NCBI RefSeq assembly: GCF_014323705.1
Contig: NZ_JABVEC010000012.1
Location: forward strand, 158,390 to 222,389
Source: Actinomadura alba
GTDB taxonomy: Bacteria > Actinomycetota > Actinomycetes > Streptosporangiales > Streptosporangiaceae
DNA length: 64,000 nt
Direction: 5' to 3'
Below the pieces are notes generated by a model that ran no database searches, was not told the origin of the DNA, and saw nothing but the letters and a program-made list of their open reading frames with translations. The position numbers were made by a program, and so were the translations under genes. Shown piece by piece: positions 26,103 through 34,710 of the stretch. Each line of letters begins with the position of its first letter. The first letter of the stretch is position 1.

Positions 26103-26229
26103 GTGAGGACTGAATTCGCGACAGCATCGGGACGTGCCATGAACACATGGAACACCATGGCTTGTCCCCCTCTAAATCGAGCTGCGGCGTGAGGGTGCCG
26201 TTGTTCAATGTCGGGAGAACCAATGGCGG

Positions 26230-26937
26230 TCACCGGTGGCGCGGCAGCCGGTAGTAAGACGTGCCGGTCACCACCCTCACCCGCAGCACCATCCCGAAGC
26301 GCCGGCGCAACTCGGCGACCGATGCACCAGCCCCCGCATCGACCGAGCACTGCCCGAACGCCACGCCCGACGGCGGGCAGGTCGCCGAGAGCGCCTCCAC
26401 TTGGCTGATCAGCGGCCTCGTCACATCCCACCCGACGACGACCCGGCCGTCGTCCAGACCGGGGGCGGGTAGCAGGGTGCTCTCGTCCGTCCGGCCGCGC
26501 TTGACGTAGTAGTCGATGGCGACGTTCGCCTGCGATCCGGCCGGCTTATCGTCAATGATCTTCGCGGTCTCGATCTGCCGCAGCACGTCGACGATCCTGC
26601 CGCCCTTCACCCCGTACACCGAGGTACCGCTCATCTGGCAGGTCAGCAGCCACGGGTCGCGGCCATCCTCGAAGGTATACGGGCGCGGGCCCGAACAGGA
26701 GTCGCTGATCACCGTGAAGCCGTGCGTCAAGCCCCGGACGTTGAACGGGGCGAGGCGCTCATCAATCGACGCCCGGCGCTCGGCGCGGGCCTTGACCGCT
26801 TCCGGCGCGACCGCCATCCTCTTCAACTCGGCGACCGGCGGGTCGGCCGAGCAGGCCGCCAAGAGCGCGGCCGGCACCGACACGGTGGCCATGAGAGCGG
26901 GCACCGCGGTGAGAAGTGACCGGCGACGAGACGACAC
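26230..26937 (-). CDS. Putative lipoprotein of unknown function
   Basis: A 235-residue exported protein with a lipoprotein signal: basic start SSRRRSL, a hydrophobic core, and lipobox LLAAC at residues 25-29. The mature part is unrecognised. It contains cysteine-bearing segments (ISDSCSGPRPYTFEDG, LLTCQMSG) that may form a disulfide. The GTG at 26937 follows CTGGAGAA, which decides it over an upstream reading. It lies upstream of and on the same strand as the kinase gene, 127 bases away, and might be co-expressed. Confidence 0.7.
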   Translation of the reverse strand: MSSRRRSLLTAVPALMATVSVPAALLAACSADPPVAELKRMAVAPEAVKARAERRASIDERLAPFNVRGLTHGFTVISDSCSGPRPYTFEDGRDPWLLTCQMSGTSVYGVKGGRIVDVLRQIETAKIIDDKPAGSQANVAIDYYVKRGRTDESTLLPAPGLDDGRVVVGWDVTRPLISQVEALSATCPPSGVAFGQCSVDAGAGASVAELRRRFGMVLRVRVVTGTSYYRLPRHR

Positions 26938-27429
26938 GAATTCTCCAGTTCCAGACGATGACAGCTGCCACCGTCGCAGGACGCGCCGACGGTCGACCAG
27001 GGTGAAGATCACCGAACTGGCCGAACGGACACCGGCCCGTCGCCGCCGGCGGTGTCATGCAGCGGCCAGAGACCTGGCGATCCGGGAGCCGAAGCGAGTC
27101 CACCCCCGCCAGACGATATCGATCGTCCTTGTCGATCTGCGACGAGCAGTCGCCTGATCGGTCCAGCTGACGGCCGGGTCGCCTCGGCTCAGTCTGCCGC
27201 CGGCAGGAAAGCGACCAGCCGGCGGGCGCTTGGATGTCGTCGCCGAGCGGGGAACCCTCGGTGAAGAGCCGCAGGAACGCGTACTCGTGGCAGGCGTCAT
27301 GGGGCACATCGGCCTTGGATGTCGGGACGAACGGCCCGTTCCGCCCTGGCCGGGTGCGAGGACCATGAGAGCAGGGACGGGCTGTGGCGCGGCCGGTGCC
27401 GCGCCCCGGTGGAGAGGAGAGCGGGCGTA
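26938..27429. other. Gene-poor stretch
   Basis: About 490 bases between the lipoprotein gene and the pspA remnant. Minus-strand open frames exist (for example one starting MPHDACHEYAFLRLF near 27307), but none shows a family pattern or a convincing ribosome site. I assign no gene. Confidence 0.4.
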
Positions 27430-27555
27430 ATGAGCCGCATCGCTCATCGCTTGGCCGAACTGTTCCGGATCAAGGCGGACAAGGTCCTGGACCGGGCCGA
27501 GGATCCACGGCAGATGCGAGAGCTGCCGTCGGACAATGGACTGATCGCGCGGTGA
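27430..27555 (+). pseudogene. Truncated PspA/IM30-type gene remnant
   Basis: The 41-residue frame begins like an actinobacterial PspA/IM30 protein (MSRIAHRLAELFRIKADK, then VLDRAEDPRQM). The conserved helix continuation about LDYSYEKQLE is missing, and the frame stops at a TGA six bases before the htpX start. A full PspA is about 220-280 residues. An internal deletion has removed nearly all of the gene, possibly with a following pspAA gene that often stands here. The start context (GGAGAGGAGAG upstream) is intact, so the remnant may still be translated as a short peptide or serve as a leader for htpX. Confidence 0.6.
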
Positions 27556-27560
27556 GGGGG

Positions 27561-28466
27561 ATGCGCAGCCGCTTCCAGCCCGACCGGCAGTTGACCGCCC
27601 GCATGCTGGTCACCATCTTCCTGCTCGGACTGCTGTATGTGGCGTTCATCGCGGTGCTGATCGTCCTGCTCAAGTCCTGGCTCCTGGTGGTGGTCATCGC
27701 GGCGGGCCTGCTCGGCGCCCAGTACTGGTTCTCCGACCGGATCGCCTTGTACGCGATGCACGGCCGTCTGGTCACCCCGGAGCAGCAGCCCCATCTGCAC
27801 GGCGTCATCGACCGGCTGTGCGCCACCGCGGACATGCCGAAACCCCGCGTGGCCGTGTCCGCGATGGACCTGCCCAACGCGTTCGCCACCGGCCGCAACG
27901 CCGATCACGCGGTGGTCTGCGTCACCACCGGGTTGCTGCGCCGCCTGGAGGCCGAGGAACTGGAGGGCGTCCTCGCGCACGAGCTCTCCCATGTCGCGCA
28001 CCGCGACGTGGCGGTGATCACGATCGCCTCGTTCCTGGGTGTGATCGCCGGGCTCATCGTCCGCTTCGCCTTCTACTCCCAGCTGTTCGGCGGGCGCGGC
28101 CGACGTGATCAGAACACCGCCGCAATGCTCCTGGCCGTCATGGCGGTATCCGCCCTCGTCTATGCCATCAGCTTCCTGCTCATCCGCGCGCTCTCGCGCT
28201 ACCGTGAGCTGGCCGCCGACCGCGCCGCGGCGATGCTCACCGGCCGGCCCTCCGCGCTGGCCTCCGCGCTGACCAAGGTCAGCGGCGACATCGCCCGCAT
28301 CCCCACCCAGGATCTGCGCACCGCCCAGGCGTTCAACGCCTTCTTCTTCACCCCCGCCCTGGGGCCGGGCACCGTCGTCTCCAACCTGTTCTCCACCCAC
28401 CCCAGCCTCCAACGCCGGCTCGACCAGCTGGCGCAGATCTCGGCAGAGCTGTCCGGGCCGGGGTGA
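27561..28466 (+). CDS. htpX: HtpX-like M48 membrane metalloprotease
   Basis: A 301-residue membrane protease of the M48B family. Two N-terminal helices (residues about 15-55) precede the zinc motif H140-E-L-S-H144 and the third-ligand glutamate in YRELAADRAA; two further helices lie between. It degrades misfolded membrane proteins under envelope stress. The ATG at 27561 matches the usual start of family members, though its ribosome site (GAGGGGG) is very close. It sits between a pspA remnant and pspAB, matching the actinobacterial psp-htpX arrangement. Confidence 0.88.
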   Translation: MRSRFQPDRQLTARMLVTIFLLGLLYVAFIAVLIVLLKSWLLVVVIAAGLLGAQYWFSDRIALYAMHGRLVTPEQQPHLHGVIDRLCATADMPKPRVAVSAMDLPNAFATGRNADHAVVCVTTGLLRRLEAEELEGVLAHELSHVAHRDVAVITIASFLGVIAGLIVRFAFYSQLFGGRGRRDQNTAAMLLAVMAVSALVYAISFLLIRALSRYRELAADRAAAMLTGRPSALASALTKVSGDIARIPTQDLRTAQAFNAFFFTPALGPGTVVSNLFSTHPSLQRRLDQLAQISAELSGPG

Positions 28467-28543
28467 CCGCGCGCCACGGGCCCGCCCGCTTCGCAGCCGT
28501 CGCGGGCCAGACGAACCGAGCAGCGTTTGAGGAGATGGTGCGG

Positions 28544-29122
28544 GTGGGTTTCTGGGACGTCCTCTTCGGCCGTAGCAAACCGGTCAGGCCCGATCTCGAT
28601 CAACTGTTCGGCCTGCCCTCGGCAGCGATCACTCTCCAGGCGGCCACCGGCTTCGAACCGACCGGCAGTGGATCGGTGTGCTTTGCCACCATCGAGGGTG
28701 GAGCGTTCGCACAGGTCCAGCAGGACGTACGGGCCCTGCTCGACGCGGACACCGAACGCGGTGGGATGCCGGTGGAGCTCAGCCGCGACGCATACGGGTA
28801 TTCCTGGCTGTTCTCGCGCCGCGATCCCGGCGACCTGGCCGCCCTCGTAAGCGACCTGCACGCAGTGAACACGGCCCTGCAAGACAGCGGCTTCGGCCCA
28901 CAGCTACTCTGCTCACTGGCCGGCTTCCGCGACGCCGAACAGCGCCCGCTCGCATTGGTCTACCTCTACAAGCGCGGGACGTTCTACCCCTTCGCGCCGC
29001 TCCCGGGCGAGAAACGCGACAACCCACTTGAACTCCAGATCAAGGCGACGATCGCCGACGACCTGCGGATCGAACAAGATCTCAGCCGCTGGTTCCCGGT
29101 CTGGGGCGCCCCAGGCCTGTGA
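28544..29122 (+). CDS. pspAB: PspA-associated protein PspAB
   Basis: A 192-residue soluble protein resembling PspAB: the N-terminus GFWDVLFGRSKPV, then LFGLPSAAITLQAATGF, and the end WFPVWGAPGL are typical. It is found with PspA and HtpX in actinobacterial envelope-stress operons; its biochemical role is unknown. The GTG at 28544 has GGAG nine bases ahead and matches family starts better than the ATG at 28535. Here it persists although the pspA gene is truncated. Confidence 0.8.
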   Translation: MGFWDVLFGRSKPVRPDLDQLFGLPSAAITLQAATGFEPTGSGSVCFATIEGGAFAQVQQDVRALLDADTERGGMPVELSRDAYGYSWLFSRRDPGDLAALVSDLHAVNTALQDSGFGPQLLCSLAGFRDAEQRPLALVYLYKRGTFYPFAPLPGEKRDNPLELQIKATIADDLRIEQDLSRWFPVWGAPGL

Positions 29123-29175
29123 GCCGACGGCCCGCCGGGCTTCCTCCCACCCCTCCGTCACGCTGTCGTACGGTT

Positions 29176-29223
29176 CTTGCCTGGGGGCAAGGGGTCGTGG
29201 GTTCGAATCCCGCCGCCCCGACC
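29176..29223 (+). other. 3' fragment of a tRNA-Pro gene (possible att scar)
   Basis: The sequence holds an anticodon-arm-like hairpin (CTTGC...GCAAG around CTGGGG), a T arm with GGGTTCGAATCCC, and the 3' acceptor strand CGCCCCG plus A and CC. C1-G72-type pairing and a G-run anticodon point to tRNA-Pro(GGG). No matching 5' CGGGGCG, D arm or anticodon 5' context lies upstream, and the anticodon loop is one base short, so it is not a functional gene. A terminator follows. Such 3' tRNA remnants mark the end of elements that integrate into tRNA genes, or a deletion scar. Confidence 0.5.
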
Positions 29224-29234
29224 GGGTTTGTGCA

Positions 29235-29254
29235 GGTCAGAAGGGCTTCTGATC
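29235..29254 (+). terminator. Hairpin after the tRNA fragment
   Basis: GGTCAGAAG pairs with CTTCTGATC (one G-U pair) around a minimal loop, with T-rich sequence further on. It resembles the terminators that follow actinomycete tRNA genes. Confidence 0.5.
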
Positions 29255-29470
29255 TTCCTCCGGGGCCATTTTTCGATCTTGAAGCCAGCCGCAGGAACAC
29301 CGCTCGCATAGCCAGGGCCATCGAGCCCCGACGCAGAGCGCGGCCCTGCGGTCGGCTGGGTCACGAACTGCTGATCGGATGTCGAGCCATCGAGCTCTTT
29401 CATTAGGGCATGGCGTGTCCCCGCACGGCTCTTTGACCTGCGCTAACCCCTTCGTGTAGGAGTGTGACAG

Positions 29471-29717
29471 TTGAAAGTGACATGTGGGATCGACTGGGCC
29501 GAACGCCACCATGACGTCGCCCTGGTCGATGGCGACGGCAACTCATCGCCCGGCGGCGCATCCCTACGACGCCGTCGGCTGGCGGATGCTCGCCGAACTG
29601 CTCGCCGAACTCCAGACCATCCTTCGCCAGGGAACGCCTCCACCAGCTCCCGCTGGTCGAAAACGCCCTCGGCAACAGGCCCAGGCACTACTCCTGCAGC
29701 TAGCGGTCACCACTTGA
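29471..29717 (+). mobile_element. IS110-type transposase remnant
   Basis: The frame begins like the DEDD-type IS110 transposase N-terminus (CGIDWAERHHDVALVDGDGN, with the first aspartate and glutamate). After GDGN the reading frame shifts: the continuation resembling YDAVGWRMLAELLAEL lies in another frame and stops at 29717. The rest of the roughly 400-residue protein is missing. It is a dead insertion-sequence fragment near the tRNA scar. No terminal repeats are recognisable. Confidence 0.65.
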
Positions 29718-29918
29718 CGACCTAGGAAGATCGGATGTCTCCAGGGACCTGGCCTGAGTGGCACCCGCATGGTGTGCAGGAAGGCGGGCAGCCTCCGACG
29801 CGAGGACCGGCGCGTCTCGACGCGCGCGGCGTCGCCTTGCGAGCCTCCCCCGGAAAGACGGCCTACCACCGAACACGTGGTGTTCGACGGTAAGCGGTGC
29901 GATCGTCCAGGCCGGGAT

Positions 29919-30581
29919 TCAGCGGCGGACCATGACCTCGGACAAAGGCTTGCGGGACAGATCTGGCACTCGCGCGTCCGTGGCCGGATAGCCGACCGGA
30001 ATCACCAAGTAGGGGCGTTCCTCCGGCGGCCGGTCACAGACCCGGTTGAGAAAACGCATCGGGCTGGGCGTGTGGGCCAGGGTCGCCAGGCCCGCGTGAT
30101 GGAGTGCCGCCAACAAGATGCCCACGGCAATGCCCACGGATTCCTTGACGTAGTAAGGCTTGGGGGTGTTCGGCCCGCGGTGCACCTCGAACACCACGAT
30201 CACCGCAGGCGCCGTTTCGAGGAACGGTTTGCGCCAGTCGGTGCCGATCGGGGCGATGGCGTCCAGCCATTCGGCGCCCGCACGGCGCCGGTAAAACTCC
30301 CGTTCCTCCGCCTCGGCCGCCAGCCGCAGGCGGCGCTTGTGCTGCGGGCTCGTCACGACCACGAACCGCCAGGGCTGGATGTTGGCCCCGCTGGGAGCGC
30401 TGGCCGCAGCACGGACGGCCGTCTCGATCACGGTCTCGGGGACGGGATCGGTGGAGAAGTCACGGACCGACCGGCGGCTCGCCATCTGGTCGGCGAAGGC
30501 TCGTACCGAACGAACGGCGTCCTCGGGAGACATCCGCCGGTGCTGCAACGGGACCGTGGGTTGAGCCGCGCTCTGGGTCAT
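29919..30581 (-). CDS. Nitroreductase-family flavoprotein
   Basis: A 220-residue FMN enzyme of the nitroreductase superfamily. The phosphate-binding RRSVRDFS and SAPSGANIQPWRFVVV motifs are clear, and the lid region (EFYRRRAGAEWLDAIAPIGTDWRKPF) resembles the iodotyrosine-deiodinase-like branch. Such enzymes reduce nitroaromatics, quinones, enones or remove halogens using NAD(P)H. The ATG at 30581 has GGAGG upstream. With two haloperoxidase-like genes in the window, a dehalogenation role is a possibility but not shown. Confidence 0.85.
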   Translation of the reverse strand: MTQSAAQPTVPLQHRRMSPEDAVRSVRAFADQMASRRSVRDFSTDPVPETVIETAVRAAASAPSGANIQPWRFVVVTSPQHKRRLRLAAEAEEREFYRRRAGAEWLDAIAPIGTDWRKPFLETAPAVIVVFEVHRGPNTPKPYYVKESVGIAVGILLAALHHAGLATLAHTPSPMRFLNRVCDRPPEERPYLVIPVGYPATDARVPDLSRKPLSEVMVRR

Positions 30582-30824
30582 TGGAAAGCCTCCGAGCTGC
30601 GTGATGTCTCCAGGATGAGCCCGCAGCAAGCCGTGGCGCCTTACGGCGGTGTGCTGTGTTGGGTCGCTGCACTCCTGGGCCCGGTGGTCGCTCAACTCTC
30701 TTCCACACCGATCCGGGGCGGTGCGTCCAGGTCGCGCGCGGCGTACCCCTCGCGGTTGCCCTGAGACCGCACGGACCGCGGCCGATCACAGGACAGGGCG
30801 CCCGACCACCGCCGGGTGGATCGG

Positions 30825-31937
30825 TCAAATGGGTCCCGACACGATCCGGTCGATGAGCGCCGCCAGCAGCGCCGTCCGTTCCGGCATCCTCGCCACCTCG
30901 ACGTATTCGGTGCGGGCATGCGCGCCACCGCCGACCGCACCCAGCCCGTCAAGGGTCGGCACGCCGAGTGCCCCTGTGAAGTTCGCGTCGGACGCGCCGG
31001 ACACGGACGCCCCCGCCGGGGGCGGGACGCCGATGTCGGCGGCCACCAGTGTGGTGAGCCTGAGCAGCGGCAGCGCGACCTCGGGCGTCAGAGGGTACCG
31101 GTTCACGCCGCCCTCGACGGTCAGCCGCGCCTCCTCCAGCAGTGGCGCCAGTGCGCGCATCCGCCGATCCACGCGGTCCAGTTCGCTCCCGGTCCAGGAG
31201 CGCACGTCCACACAGACGGTCGCCGCCTCGGGCACGGTGTTGGTCGTCGTCCCACCGGAGAGCAGCGTGGGCGTGACGCTTGTGCCGTCCGGCGTGGACG
31301 CGAGCGCCTGGACGGCGAGCACCTGGCTGGCGACCTCGATAGTGGCGTTGACGCCGCGATGGGGTTCCACGCCCGCGTGGGCCGCCCGGCCGTGGATCAC
31401 GAGCCGGTAGAGTGCCCCGCCCTTGCGCGCCACCTTCAGCTCACCGGCCGGTGTGCTCGCCTCGCAGACCAGCACCGCTCCCGAGCGCCGCGCCTCCCGT
31501 TCGATCAGACCACGCGAGGTCACCGAGCCGGTCTCCTCGTCGCCGGTGAGCAGCACGCCGACCTGCGAGGGATCGGTCACCAGGGCGAGCGCGGCCAACA
31601 TCTGTACGATGCCGCCCTTCATGTCGCACACGCCCGGCCCGGTCGCCCGGTCGCCGGTGACGGTGAAGGGCCAGTCCGCGATCGTGCCGGCGGGCCACAC
31701 CGTGTCGAAATGCCCCAGCAGCAGGACCTTCTGCTGCTTCGCCGGCCACAGCAGGTGCGGCACCCCGTCCCGGACTACCCGGGTGGCCGGACGACCGAGA
31801 ATCCGTTCACCCCACCCGGCCAACAGTTCGGAGCAGGCGGTCAGCCGTGACGGAGATCCGCTGGGCGACTCACAAGACACCAATTCATCCAGCCGCCGCG
31901 TCATCTCCGCGGTGTTCTCATAGGCCGCGAACAACAC
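30825..31937 (-). CDS. M20-family metallopeptidase (carboxypeptidase G2-like)
   Basis: A 370-residue zinc peptidase of the M20/CPG2 group. Visible metal and catalytic residues lie in LLLGHFDTVWP, GPGVCDMKGG, GDEETGS and VCEAS, and the dimerisation lid domain (RAAHAGVEPHRGVNA) is complete. It removes C-terminal glutamate or other acyl/amino groups from N-acyl amino acids or small peptides. The GTG at 31937 follows AAGGAGGGG, which fixes the start although the frame stays open to 32222. It is more than 20 kb from the racemase/GNAT operon, but an M20 deacylase is the third partner in known N-succinylamino-acid pathways. Confidence 0.85.
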   Translation of the reverse strand: MLFAAYENTAEMTRRLDELVSCESPSGSPSRLTACSELLAGWGERILGRPATRVVRDGVPHLLWPAKQQKVLLLGHFDTVWPAGTIADWPFTVTGDRATGPGVCDMKGGIVQMLAALALVTDPSQVGVLLTGDEETGSVTSRGLIEREARRSGAVLVCEASTPAGELKVARKGGALYRLVIHGRAAHAGVEPHRGVNATIEVASQVLAVQALASTPDGTSVTPTLLSGGTTTNTVPEAATVCVDVRSWTGSELDRVDRRMRALAPLLEEARLTVEGGVNRYPLTPEVALPLLRLTTLVAADIGVPPPAGASVSGASDANFTGALGVPTLDGLGAVGGGAHARTEYVEVARMPERTALLAALIDRIVSGPI

Positions 31938-32533
31938 GCGGATCCCCTCCTTACGCACATGTTCGGCGCTCAAATACCGCCTCAGGACTTGTTGCCCTAC
32001 CGACAACCCGAGTATCGAACAGGCAGGGGCCACCAACCCTTCTTCTGGAATGCTGAAACGAGCCTTCTGAAGTGCTGAAACGAGCTGACGCTGCGCCGGT
32101 TCGACGAGTTCGAAGGCGCGGGGCCGGGCCTGCTCCCAAACGTTTCCCCAGGCGCAAGGGAGAGGTTTCCATAGGACCGCCGACAGCGGGATCGGGAGGT
32201 GGTAGAACGACGAACCCGGCACACAGCCGGCGGTCGAGGTGAAATGTCCTGTGCTCCCTGGACGCCTTCGGCCTCACGGAGGTCGCGCCCGTGGCGCAGC
32301 AGCCGGCGACGACGCCGCGGACACATAACTCTGAGCGCTGGTGTTCCCCAGCCGGTTGGTCAGCCATTGCAGCGCGAGCAAATTCCCCAGCTTCAGCTCG
32401 CCCTCAAGGCGTCATCATGGTTGGCCATCGCAAAAAGTCCGGCGGATAGGGACAGCGTCGCCGCACGCCGCCCAGGAACCGCTCGCGACGCGAGCCCTAT
32501 CCGCACGGACTCTCAACTATCGATTCCGGCAGG
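31938..32533. other. Gene-free stretch between M20 peptidase and haloperoxidase-like genes
   Basis: About 600 bases. The minus-strand frame of the peptidase stays open to 32222 and another short frame exists at 32300-32430, but codon and sequence patterns do not match a family I know. I call no gene. The region may be a degraded gene. Confidence 0.4.
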
Positions 32534-34039
32534 TCAGCGACCGCCATTGAGCTTCTGCTGGACGAACGTGAAGGCGCGTTCGCCGAACTGCGGGGCGAAG
32601 CCGGCCATCTCCTTGATCGAGGCCGGGAAATGCACACCGGCCCAGAGCCTGCTCATACCGCAGTCTTGGGCGAAACCGGTCCACGTGTTCCAGCTCAGGG
32701 TGATGTCGTGCGCCGGCGTGACGCCGGGTTCGATCTTCGATGAACCCGCTTGCCAGGGGACCGCGATCTGGATCGCGTCGGTGCCGAAGTAGCGTCGCGA
32801 CGCCTGTGCGAAGGCCAGGCAGAGCGCCGCCGAGCCGGAGGGGTACTCGGGATGGTTGGCGGTGCGAAGGTAGCTGCGCCATTCCTTGCCGGTGATGTCG
32901 TCTACGGTGCCCTTGCCCGGGCCGCCCCATGCCCGCACCCGCTTGTCGCCGTACAGGTAGCGGATCGCGCTGAACGGCCGCACCGCATCGAAACGCGCCT
33001 TCTGGTACCACACCGCGACGGTGGTATCGAAGGAGGCGACCTCGACGGTGGCGACGAAGTGGACAGTCTTCTCGACGTCCAGGCCCTTCTGCGCGATCAC
33101 CGTGGCTGTGGCGGCGAAACCCAGGGACAAGAACTTGTCATTGAACAACTCAGCGGTCATCTTCTGGGTGTCGGTCAGCGCCGCCGAAGCCGCGAGGACC
33201 TCGTTGGCCTGGCGCCGGTAGGCCTCCAGGTTGTGATGATCGCTGTCGCGCGGTGGGGCCAGCCGGAACTGACTCGGGTCATCGAAGGTGATCGGCTTGG
33301 CGCGGCCCATCTGCGGGGTAACGAACTGCTGCACCGTGAAGGTGCCGTTGTTGTTGGAAACGATGGCCGGCTGCCAGCGCGACGGGTTACGAAGCTGGTA
33401 GGCGGTATTCACCGGCACGTAACCGGTGTAATCCCCGTAGGGTTCCGTGTTGTATCGGCTGCCTCCCTCGTCGCCGAACCTGTTCATGCCGTCCTTGCTC
33501 CGTGCCTCAAGGGCACGGCGGGCGGCAAGGTTGCCGAGACCGATCGCGGTATCGGTGTTCTCCTGTCCGGCGTCGGGATCGAGACCGAGTGAGTTCATCA
33601 TGTTGCGCCACTGCGCCGAGAACTCCGGGATGAGCTTGTTCAGGATGCGATAGGACGCGTAAATGACGGCGGTGTTCTTATTTCGATTGGTGTTCTCGCT
33701 CGGCGGGCGGCGACCGAGATTCGAAAAGATGCCGACCGCCTTGGGGTGGTACGGGGCGATGGCGTCGAACCAGGAGAGCTCCAGGAGCAGGGCGTGGTCG
33801 ACGATGAACGTGACGTCGGAGCCGTCAGCGGATATCGTCACTCCCTGCGCCTGCGCGAGCGCGGGGAAAACCACCTCGGATACGGCGTTGCCCCTGTCGA
33901 AGTCGAAAGCCGCTCGCACCGCCTTCTTCGGCATGGCCACCGCCGCTGGGACCGTGAGCACGATGAGCGACAGAATCGCGCAGACAGTGATCGCCCACTT
34001 CCGAGAGTTCAAACTTCGAGGTCGCATAAAGCTGGGCAT
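32534..34039 (-). CDS. Vanadium-haloperoxidase-like secreted protein with altered active site
   Basis: A 501-residue exported protein with a signal peptide (residues 1-35, WAITVCAILSLIVLTVPAAVA read in part). The C-terminal PAP2/vanadium-haloperoxidase core has K347, R354 (FDAVRP), the P-S401-G402 loop, R464 and H470 (SRLWAGVH), matching the vanadate-binding residues of fungal chloroperoxidase in order and spacing. The acid-base histidine of the usual SGH motif is serine (S403). It may be inactive as a halogenase, or bind vanadate or phosphate differently. The ATG has GGGAG upstream. A paralogue with intact SGH lies at 44975. Confidence 0.8.
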   Translation of the reverse strand: MPSFMRPRSLNSRKWAITVCAILSLIVLTVPAAVAMPKKAVRAAFDFDRGNAVSEVVFPALAQAQGVTISADGSDVTFIVDHALLLELSWFDAIAPYHPKAVGIFSNLGRRPPSENTNRNKNTAVIYASYRILNKLIPEFSAQWRNMMNSLGLDPDAGQENTDTAIGLGNLAARRALEARSKDGMNRFGDEGGSRYNTEPYGDYTGYVPVNTAYQLRNPSRWQPAIVSNNNGTFTVQQFVTPQMGRAKPITFDDPSQFRLAPPRDSDHHNLEAYRRQANEVLAASAALTDTQKMTAELFNDKFLSLGFAATATVIAQKGLDVEKTVHFVATVEVASFDTTVAVWYQKARFDAVRPFSAIRYLYGDKRVRAWGGPGKGTVDDITGKEWRSYLRTANHPEYPSGSAALCLAFAQASRRYFGTDAIQIAVPWQAGSSKIEPGVTPAHDITLSWNTWTGFAQDCGMSRLWAGVHFPASIKEMAGFAPQFGERAFTFVQQKLNGGR

Positions 34040-34455
34040 GACTCATTCTCCCGTCACTGGGATGGGGCTGCCGACTTTGTCCTGCTAGGAGCCTTGAGAC
34101 CGAGCGAGATAAATTATCATAAACCTCTCCAGTAGTAAATTGCACTAGGAAACGGGTGGCCGCTTCTGGTCCGCAGATTCCTACCCGTTCAACTGGGGAC
34201 GACTTGACACTATCCGTGTAATTACTTTCGGCCTGGAGTCGTGACCAATTGTAATTGGACCTGGGTGGCTCTCCTGCCCGGCGAAAATCGATCATCTCGA
34301 CCGTGTTGGTTTGCCTGGCAGACTGACGCGGCGACCCCGGGACAGCACGGTGGCGGGCAATCACGGATTCACCCGGATAGAGCCCATCGACGTCGCTAGT
34401 CTGGCCCCCCGGCAACTCTTGCGTAAGCGCGTCTGTAAGTTCTAAACTACGGTTA
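34040..34455. other. Promoter region, no gene
   Basis: About 415 bases between divergent genes. It is less GC-rich than its surroundings (for example GATAAATTATC at 34108-34118, a perfect palindrome). A short palindrome AGTTCTAAACT (34438-34448) lies just before the truncated ArsR gene. No coding frame is convincing. Confidence 0.4.
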
Positions 34456-34695
34456 GTGGCGACTTACCGAGTTGATACTCGCGGAGCACTCGGCGATCCG
34501 ACGTGGCGTGCGGTCTTCGAGATTCCGGGCAGCGCGCCGAAGTCGGTCCGCGAACTGGCTGAAGCGTTGCCGGTGAGCCGTCCAACCGTCTCCCAACATT
34601 TGAAAGTCCGGAAAGAGTCCGGTTTGGTCACCAAGCGCGCAGGCCGTGCACACCGCGACCACGCGACCCGGCTGGACCAGCGAGTCCGCAGGTAA
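34456..34695 (+). CDS. Truncated ArsR-type regulator
   Basis: A 79-residue protein. Its first 60 residues match the ArsR winged-helix pattern of SRPBCC-linked regulators (ALGDPTWRAVFEI, SVRELAEALPVSRPTVSQHL). The wing and C-terminal helix are replaced by an arginine-rich tail (AGRAHRDHATRLDQRVRR), and the length is short of the usual 105-115 residues. A frameshift or truncation is likely; it may not dimerise. It begins with GTG right after a small palindrome, so the transcript may be leaderless. The SRPBCC gene follows 15 bases later. Confidence 0.6.
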   Translation: MATYRVDTRGALGDPTWRAVFEIPGSAPKSVRELAEALPVSRPTVSQHLKVRKESGLVTKRAGRAHRDHATRLDQRVRR

Positions 34696-34710
34696 GGAAA
34701 GGCACCAGGC

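Noticed and set aside
24585..26192. 535-residue plus-strand frame over the kinase
   Set aside because: The kinase on the minus strand shows all Hanks motifs; this frame shows none.
29100..29230. Intact tRNA-Pro gene
   Set aside because: Only the 3' half is present; D arm and 5' acceptor strand are missing and the anticodon loop is one base short.
31938..32222. N-terminal extension of the M20 peptidase
   Set aside because: AAGGAGGGG before the GTG at 31937 marks the start, and the extension does not resemble M20 proteins.
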